A stretch of DNA of 64,000 nucleotides from the NCBI RefSeq assembly GCF_036127095.1, contig NZ_CP108006.1, forward strand, positions 1,302,001 to 1,366,000. The letters are read 5' to 3'. Of this stretch, positions 58,906-64,000 are shown one piece after another. The position numbers were made by a program, and so were the translations under genes. The notes below the pieces were generated by a model. It had not been told where the DNA came from. It ran no database searches and was given only the letters and a program-made list of their open reading frames with translations. The DNA is from Streptomyces sp. NBC_00335 (GTDB taxonomy: Bacteria > Actinomycetota > Actinomycetes > Streptomycetales > Streptomycetaceae). The first letter of the stretch is position 1. Each line of letters starts with the position of its first letter.

Positions 58906-59994
58906 TTACCGGGCCTGCGGGACCGGGTGTTGGGGGGTGTGCGAGACCTCCGCCACATGGCCGGCGGCGAGTTCGTGCTGTTCCGTGGCCTGCGGGTCCT
59001 GTGTGGCGTGCGGGTCCTGCCGAGCTTGCGGGTCCCGCGCGCGCCGGCGGGCCAGTACCGCGCAGACCATCAGCTGCATCTGGTGGAAGAGCATGAGCGG
59101 CAGCACGGCGAGGCTCGCCTGGGCGCCGAACAGGACGCTGGCCATGGGGAGTCCGGCGGCCAGGCTCTTCTTCGACCCCGCGAACTGGATGGCGATCCGG
59201 TCCTCGCGGGTGAAGCCGAGGCGCTTGGCCCCGTACCAGGTGACCGCCAGCATCACGGCGAGGATGACCGCCTCGACGGCCATCAGCCCGCCGAGGCGCG
59301 GGAGGCTGATCCGGCGCCAGATCCCGGCGACCATGCCCGCGCTGAAGGCGGTGTAGACGACGAGCAGGATCGAGCCGCGGTCCACGTAGCCGAGCACCTT
59401 CTTGTTGCGGACGAGGAAGCCGCCCACCCAGGGACGCAGGGCCTGGCCGAGGAGGAAGGGCAGGAGCAGCTGGAGGACGATCTTCACCAGCGAATCGAGG
59501 GAGAAGCCGCCCGCGCTGTTGCCGAGCAGGCCGGCGGCGAGGAGGGGGGTCAGGAAGATGCCGATGAGGCTGGAGAAGGAGCCCGCGCAGATCGCGGCGG
59601 GGACGTTGCCGCGGGCGATCGAGGTGAAGGCGATGGAGGACTGGATGGTGGAGGGGACCAGACAGAGGAAGAGCAGGCCGCTGTAGAGCGGTGGCGTGAG
59701 GACAGCGGGCACCAGGGTGTGCGCGGCGAGACCCAGGAGGGGGAAGAGGAGGAAGGTCGAGGCGAGCACGGTGAGGTGGAGCCGCCAGTGGCGCATGCCG
59801 TCGAGGGCCTCGCGGGTGGAGAGCCGGGCGCCGTAGAGGAAGAAGAGCAGGGCCACCGCCGCGGTGGAGGCGGCCTCGGCCACGGAGGCGGCCGCGCCGC
59901 GGGCGGGCAGCAGGGCGGCGAGGCCGACGGTGGCGAGCAGACCCATGATGAACGGGTCCAGCGGGAGCCGGGCGGGGAGGTGCGGGCGGCGCAT
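58906..59994 (-). CDS. Bile acid:sodium symporter-family (SBF/YfeH-like) transporter
   Basis: The protein has about 362 residues and ten membrane segments. SBF-family regions include ALLFFLYGARLSTREALDGMRHWRLH, CLVPSTIQSSIAFTSIARGNVPAAICAGSFSSLIGI and AIQFAGSKKSLAAGLPMASVLF. Substrates in this subgroup are organic anions and are mostly undefined. The C-terminal 55 residues are hydrophilic with QDPHATQDPQAT-type repeats. ATG 59994 is taken; GTG 60006 is nearly as likely. A LysR gene is divergent, with a perfect inverted repeat between, so it is probably LysR-controlled. Confidence 0.87.
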   Translation of the reverse strand: MRRPHLPARLPLDPFIMGLLATVGLAALLPARGAAASVAEAASTAAVALLFFLYGARLSTREALDGMRHWRLHLTVLASTFLLFPLLGLAAHTLVPAVLTPPLYSGLLFLCLVPSTIQSSIAFTSIARGNVPAAICAGSFSSLIGIFLTPLLAAGLLGNSAGGFSLDSLVKIVLQLLLPFLLGQALRPWVGGFLVRNKKVLGYVDRGSILLVVYTAFSAGMVAGIWRRISLPRLGGLMAVEAVILAVMLAVTWYGAKRLGFTREDRIAIQFAGSKKSLAAGLPMASVLFGAQASLAVLPLMLFHQMQLMVCAVLARRRARDPQARQDPHATQDPQATEQHELAAGHVAEVSHTPQHPVPQAR

Positions 59995-60132
59995 GGGGAT
60001 GCTCACTTGCTGAGGTCGACGGGAGGCGGGGCAGAGCCGGACCGGACCGGACGACGGGACGGGGCTCGACGGATTCCCTTCCATTCTCGGTGGCGGGCTG
60101 GTGATCGGGAAACCCGCACACCGCTCTCACTG

Positions 60133-60151
60133 TCATCACGGAACGTGATGA
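60133..60151. promoter_or_regulatory. LysR-type binding site
   Basis: TCATCAC-GGAAC-GTGATGA is a perfect 7-bp inverted repeat with a 5-nt spacer. It contains the LysR T-N11-A form (TCACGGAACGTGA). It lies 21-39 bp before the lysR start, in the divergent gap with the SBF transporter. Confidence 0.75.
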
Positions 60152-60171
60152 GCGGGGCTAGGGTGAACGCT

Positions 60172-61023
60172 ATGTACGACCCCGTTCAGCTGCGCACCTT
60201 CCTCACCGTGGCCCAGACCCTGAGCTTCACGCAGGCCGCCGCCCGGCTCGGCGTGCGCCAGTCCACGGTCAGCCAGCACGTGCGCCGGCTGGAGGAGGCC
60301 ACGGGCCGGCCCCTCTTCCTGCGCGATACGCACAGCGTCGAGCTCACCGAGGACGGCGAGGCCCTGCTCGGTTTCGCCCGCTCGATCCTGGAGGCGAACG
60401 AGCGCGCGGCGGCCTTCTTCGCGGGGACGCGGATCCGCGGCCGGCTGCGCTTCGGCGCCTCGGAGGACTTCGTGCTGACTCGGCTGCCGGAGATCCTGGA
60501 GGCCTTCCGGCACGAGCACCCCGAGGTGGAACTGGAGCTCTCCGTGGAGCTCTCGGGGACCTTGCACGAGCGGCTGGACGCGGGGCGGCTGGACCTCGTA
60601 CTCGCCAAGCGGCGCGGCGAGGGCGACGAGCGGGGCCGGCTGGTGTGGCGGGACCGGATGGTGTGGATCGGGGCCGAGGGGCTGCGGGTGGACCCGGACC
60701 GGCCGGTGCCGCTGATCGTCTTCCCGCCGCCGGGGATCACGCGGGCGAGGGCGCTGGACGTGCTGCAGGCGGACGGGCGGCCGTGGCGGATCGCCTGTAC
60801 GAGCGGCAGCCTGAGCGGTCTGATCGCGGCGGCGCGGGCGGGGCTGGGCGTGATGGCCCACACCCGGGGGCTGATCCCGCCGGGGCTGGTCCGGGTCGGC
60901 GGCCTCCCGGACCTCGGAACGGTGGAGTTCGCACTGCTGCGGGGCCCCCGCGGCTCCGCCGCGGCGGAGGCCCTGGCCGCGGCGATCCTGTCGGGCGCGG
61001 ACCGGCTGACGCGGGCGGCGTAG
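60172..61023 (+). CDS. LysR-family transcriptional regulator
   Basis: The 283-residue protein has a LysR winged HTH at residues 1-62 (LRTFLTVAQTLSFTQAAARLGVRQSTVSQHVRRLEEATG). A periplasmic-binding-type effector domain follows (GRLRFGASEDFVLTRLPEILEAF, GLIAAARAGLGVMAHTRGLIP). ATG 60172 starts MYDPVQLRTF. Placement across from the SBF/2Fe-2S operon, with a palindrome in between, points to control of that operon. The ligand is unknown. Confidence 0.92.
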   Translation: MYDPVQLRTFLTVAQTLSFTQAAARLGVRQSTVSQHVRRLEEATGRPLFLRDTHSVELTEDGEALLGFARSILEANERAAAFFAGTRIRGRLRFGASEDFVLTRLPEILEAFRHEHPEVELELSVELSGTLHERLDAGRLDLVLAKRRGEGDERGRLVWRDRMVWIGAEGLRVDPDRPVPLIVFPPPGITRARALDVLQADGRPWRIACTSGSLSGLIAAARAGLGVMAHTRGLIPPGLVRVGGLPDLGTVEFALLRGPRGSAAAEALAAAILSGADRLTRAA

Positions 61024-61080
61024 CCGGGGCCCGGACCCGCTCCCCCCGCCGGGGAGGTTCCGGCTGGGACGGCCGGTGCG

Positions 61081-61113
61081 CCCTTGCCGCCCCCTTGCCG
61101 CCCCCTTGCCGCG
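61081..61113. repeat. Three tandem 11-bp repeats
   Basis: CCCTTGCCGCC occurs three times in a row (the last ends in CG) in the 232-bp gap before the reductase gene. The rest of this gap shows no other feature except the reductase ribosome binding site. Confidence 0.7.
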
Positions 61114-61255
61114 TCCGGAACTCCCCCGACCTGGGCACTCGAACACCCGCGGGGCCGAATGTGCCGCCGTTCAGGGCGCCGTGCGCTTAGGGTCGCCGTA
61201 CGCCAACCGGTCGCGGTCCGGCGGGAATTCGTACGGGACGGGCAGGGGGACGCGC

Positions 61256-61903
61256 ATGAAGATCGCGGTACTGGGGACCGGTGAGGTCGGGCAGCGGCTG
61301 GCGGGGAAGCTGGTCTCGGTCGGGCACCAGGTCACGATGGGGTCCCGTACGGCGGACAACGCCGGCGCCGCGGAGTGGGCTGCCGCGACGGGCGGTGCCC
61401 ACGGGACCTTCGCGGAGGCCGCCGCCACCGCCGAGCTCGTCGTCAACGCGACCGGCGGACTGGTCTCGCTCGCCGTGCTGGAGGCCGCCGGGGCCGGCAA
61501 CCTCCGGGGGAAGACCGTCATCGACGTCTCCAACGCACTGGACTTCTCCGAGGGGTTCCCGCCGAAGGTGGTCACCCCGGACGGGCACAGCGTCGCCGAG
61601 CAGCTCCAGAAGGCCTTCCCCGAGGCGCGGATCGTCAAGACGCTCAACACCATGAACAACGCCGTCATGGTCGAGCCCGGCCGGGTGCCCGGACACCACA
61701 CCGTGTTCGTGAGCGGCGACGACGCCGGTGCCAAGGCCGAGACCATCGCGCTGCTGCGCTCCTTCGGCTGGGCGCCCGAGCAGATCACCGATCTCGGCGA
61801 CCTGTCCAGCGCCCGCGCCACCGAGGCCCTGATGGCCTTGTGGCTGCGCCTCTACGGGGTGCTCGGCCCGGTGGACTTCAACATCTCCGTGGTCACCGCC
61901 TAG
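61256..61903 (+). CDS. NADPH-dependent F420 reductase-like oxidoreductase
   Basis: The 215-residue protein begins with a Rossmann motif MKIAVLGTGEVGQRLAGKL, followed by MGSRTADN where NADP would be recognised. It continues with VIDVSNALDFS and VKTLNTMNNAVMVEP, typical of F420-dependent NADP reductase relatives. It probably transfers hydride between NADPH and F420 or another deazaflavin/flavin. ATG 61256 has GGGGGA 5 nt upstream. No F420 biosynthesis genes are adjacent, and many Streptomyces paralogues are of unknown substrate. Confidence 0.87.
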   Translation: MKIAVLGTGEVGQRLAGKLVSVGHQVTMGSRTADNAGAAEWAAATGGAHGTFAEAAATAELVVNATGGLVSLAVLEAAGAGNLRGKTVIDVSNALDFSEGFPPKVVTPDGHSVAEQLQKAFPEARIVKTLNTMNNAVMVEPGRVPGHHTVFVSGDDAGAKAETIALLRSFGWAPEQITDLGDLSSARATEALMALWLRLYGVLGPVDFNISVVTA

Positions 61904-62013
61904 AACACGCCACGGACGCGCCGCTGGGGAGGTCTTGTGGAGGTCTTTCTTCCGTGATCACCAACGGGTGGGCGTGGGATAGCGTCGCCGCGCCGTACGG
62001 AGAGGAGCGGGCC

Positions 62014-63837
62014 TTGCACGAGATCACCGTCCCACCGGTCGTCACGGGCTCACCCGTCGGCGGTCTGGCCGACGCCGTCTTCCTGCACGCACGCGAGGAC
62101 CCCGGCCGGGTCGTGCTCGGCCGCAAGTCGGACGGGGTCTGGGGGGACGTGACCTCCGGCGAGCTGGCCTCCGAGGTGCTCGGGCTCGCCAAGGGGCTGC
62201 TCGCGCAGGGCATCCGCTTCGGGGACCGGGTCGCGATCATGTCCCGTACCCGGTACGAGTGGACCCTCTTCGACTTCGCCCTGTGGGCGATCGGCGCCCA
62301 GCCGGTCCCCGTCTACCCCTCGTCCGCCGCCGAGCAGGTGCACTGGATCCTCTACGACTCCGAGTGCACGGCCTGTGTGGTGGAGGACGAGGACCAGGCC
62401 ATGACCGTCGGGTCGGTGATCGACCGGCTGCCGATGCTGCGCCGGCTGTGGCAGCTGGACGCGGGCGCCGTCGAGGGGCTCGTCGAGGACGGGCTCCAGG
62501 TCGCCGAGGACGTCGTGCACCGCCACCGCAGCGCCGTGACGCCCGATGCGACGGCCACCGTCATCTACACCTCGGGGACCACCGGACGCCCCAAGGGCTG
62601 TGTGCTGACCCACGGCAATTTCATGTTCGAGGCCGACACGATGGTGACCCGCTGGGAGTCCGTCTTCCGGGCCGGGCCCGGTGAGCAGCCGTCCACCCTG
62701 CTGTTCCTGCCGCTCGCCCACGTCTTCGGGCGGATGGTGGAGGTGGCGGCCGTCCGCTCCCGGGTGAAGCTCGGGCACCAGCCGGTGCTGGCGGCGGCCG
62801 AACTGCTGCCGGACCTCGCCGCGTTCCGGCCGACGTTCGTGCTCGGGGTGCCGTACGTCTTCGAGAAGGTCTTCGCCGCCGCCCGTCGCAAGGCCGAGAC
62901 CGAGGGCCGGACGGGCCCCTTCGACCGGGCGGTGGAGACGGCCGTACGGTACGCGGAGGCGCGGGAGCAGAAGGCGTTCGGCGTCGGGCCCGGGCCCTCG
63001 GCGAAGCTGCGCATGGAGCACCAGCTCTTCGAGAAGCTGGTGTACGGGAAGGTCCGCGAGGCACTGGGCGGCCGGGTGCGGTACGCCATGTCGGGCGGCT
63101 CCGCGATGTCGCGCCGGCTGGGGCTGTTCTTCGACGGCGCCGGGGTGACGGTCTTCGAGGGGTACGGGCTCACCGAGTCCTGCGCGGCCGCCACGGCGAA
63201 CCCGCCCGGGGCCGTCAAGTACGGCACCGTCGGGCGGCCGATCCCCGGCGGTACGGTGCACATCGCCGAGGACGGGGAGATCTGGCTGTACGGCGCCCAC
63301 GTCTTCTCCGGGTACCTGAACGACCCGCACGCCACGGAGGCCGTCCTGCGGGACGGCTGGCTGGCGACGGGGGACCTGGGGCGTCTCGACGCGGACGGGT
63401 ACCTCACGATCACGGGGCGCAAGAAGGAGATCCTGGTGACCTCCAACGGCAAGAGCGTGGCCCCGGCCGCCCTGGAGGAGCGGGTCCGCTCGCACCCGCT
63501 CGTCTCCCAGTGCGTCCTCGTGGGCAACGACCGGCCGTACATCGCGGCCCTGCTCACCCTGGACATGGAGGGGGTCGCGCACTGGATGGCGATGCGCGGC
63601 CGCCCCCGGCTGCCGACGGCGGACCTGGTGCTCGACCCCGATCTGACGGCGGAGGTCCGCCGGTCGGTGGTGGCGGCCAACACCCTGGTCTCCCAGGCCG
63701 AGTCGATCCGCACGTTCCGCGTCCTGGCCGAGCAGTTCACCGAGGAGCGGGGGCTGCTGACGCCCTCGCTGAAGCTGAAGCGGCGGGCCATCGAGAAGGT
63801 CTACGCCCAGGAGGTGGCGGCCCTCTACCAGTCCTGA
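62014..63837 (+). CDS. Long-chain acyl-CoA ligase (AMP-binding, FadD15-like)
   Basis: The 607-residue adenylating enzyme has the P-loop YTSGTTGRPKGCVLTHGNF, YGLTESCAAATAN, the ATP-binding GWLATGDLGRLDADGYLTITGRKKE and C-terminal SNGKSVAPAALEE. The C-terminal lysine is in LTPSLKLKRR. It makes acyl-CoA from fatty acids with ATP through an acyl-AMP. The TTG at 62014 is supported by GGAGAGGAG 6 nt upstream and by the usual start of homologues (HEITVPPVV); the frame runs open well upstream. It is followed by a 156-bp gap with inverted repeats and the next gene's start. Confidence 0.92.
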   Translation: MHEITVPPVVTGSPVGGLADAVFLHAREDPGRVVLGRKSDGVWGDVTSGELASEVLGLAKGLLAQGIRFGDRVAIMSRTRYEWTLFDFALWAIGAQPVPVYPSSAAEQVHWILYDSECTACVVEDEDQAMTVGSVIDRLPMLRRLWQLDAGAVEGLVEDGLQVAEDVVHRHRSAVTPDATATVIYTSGTTGRPKGCVLTHGNFMFEADTMVTRWESVFRAGPGEQPSTLLFLPLAHVFGRMVEVAAVRSRVKLGHQPVLAAAELLPDLAAFRPTFVLGVPYVFEKVFAAARRKAETEGRTGPFDRAVETAVRYAEAREQKAFGVGPGPSAKLRMEHQLFEKLVYGKVREALGGRVRYAMSGGSAMSRRLGLFFDGAGVTVFEGYGLTESCAAATANPPGAVKYGTVGRPIPGGTVHIAEDGEIWLYGAHVFSGYLNDPHATEAVLRDGWLATGDLGRLDADGYLTITGRKKEILVTSNGKSVAPAALEERVRSHPLVSQCVLVGNDRPYIAALLTLDMEGVAHWMAMRGRPRLPTADLVLDPDLTAEVRRSVVAANTLVSQAESIRTFRVLAEQFTEERGLLTPSLKLKRRAIEKVYAQEVAALYQS

Positions 63838-63901
63838 CGGGCGCCACCGTCACGATGCGTCGGCCGGCGAAGCGTGATCACGCCAACGGTCCGAACCGTT
63901 A

Positions 63902-63950
63902 CCTGACGGGTCGTCACTTTACTTGTCGTTGATATTGACGATGCGTCAGG
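63902..63950. promoter_or_regulatory. Inverted repeat pair in a promoter region
   Basis: CCTGACGGGTCGTCA (63902-63916) is repeated in inverse orientation as TGACGATGCGTCAGG (63936-63950), 13 of 15 bases matching, with an A/T-rich 19-bp spacer. It lies 44-92 bp before the ATG at 63994. It could bind a dimeric regulator or form a stem. Confidence 0.55.
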
Positions 63951-63993
63951 TCGCGCACAGAATGCGGGGATTCCGACCGGAGGGGATCCACAC

Positions 63994-64000
63994 ATGTTGC
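63994..64000 (+). CDS. Start of a further gene, cut by window end
   Basis: An ATG at 63994 follows GGAGGGG with about 8 nt spacing and has a promoter-like A/T patch upstream. Only seven bases (Met, Leu, partial codon) are in the window, so nothing can be said of the product. Confidence 0.5.

Overview
The window is high-GC DNA (about 72% by eye, strong G/C third-position bias, many GTG and a few TTG starts, purine-rich ribosome binding sites) with gene families typical of Streptomyces or a close relative: WhiB, twin-arginine exported enzymes, GPP34, WXG100 proteins, ImmA/IrrE-type cassettes, DUF4239 and many TetR/MFS pairs. No phage module, CRISPR array, rRNA operon or replication origin was seen. 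There is one tRNA (tRNA-Leu, GAG).

Layout. 0-3 kb: the 3' end of an acyl-ACP desaturase, then a three-gene WXG100-like set. 3-8.4 kb: WhiB, then a TetR regulator facing an MFS exporter/hydrolase pair, with matching operator-like palindromes at both ends, then an exported S41 peptidase. 8.35-9.33 kb: a decayed IS5-type insertion sequence; two matching inverted ends enclose a transposase remnant and a HAD phosphatase gene. 9.3-15.4 kb: an APH-type phosphotransferase, a divergent NHEJ pair (LigD-type polymerase and ATP-dependent ligase), Nudix, DegT aminotransferase and GPP34. 15.5-19.1 kb: an MFS exporter fused to a winged-helix-like tail, and a GH4 glycosidase. 19.1-22.8 kb: an MmyB-type XRE regulator divergent from a coupled cassette (HTH regulator, ImmA/IrrE-like protein, multi-pass membrane protein). 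22.9-29.7 kb: a DUF4239 protein, a hypothetical protein, a coupled M20 dipeptidase and YfcC-type carrier, and metG. 30-36.6 kb: a membrane protein with a degenerate sigma-like head, divergent from an ECF sigma factor coupled to an IclR-like sensor, then a membrane Ser/Thr kinase. 36.8-40 kb: a 1063-residue NACHT ATPase with LRR-like C-terminus, resembling bacterial NLR-type defence proteins. 40-53.7 kb: a guanidino/ureido island. 53.8-64 kb: NTF2-like protein, tRNA-Leu, LtrA, FabH-like, FdhD, a small secreted repeat protein, an SBF symporter with a 2Fe-2S protein under a LysR regulator, an F420/NADP-type reductase, an acyl-CoA ligase and the first codons of another gene.

The guanidino island is the most coherent unit. 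Two closely similar TetR regulators bracket a Tat-exported agmatine/peptidyl-arginine deiminase-family enzyme, a fused UreA-UreB and a UreC. Next come a cytoplasmic agmatine deiminase, a five-gene oligopeptide ABC transporter and a second Tat-exported deiminase homologue. One palindrome, TGACTGAA-TT-TTCAGTCA, occurs upstream of the first exported deiminase and in two variant copies upstream of the cytoplasmic one, so the island probably forms a regulon. No urease accessory genes (ureDEFG) and no N-carbamoylputrescine amidase are present, and the UreC lacks the usual flap cysteine. The least-described candidates in the window are this island, the NACHT protein and the HTH/ImmA/membrane cassette.
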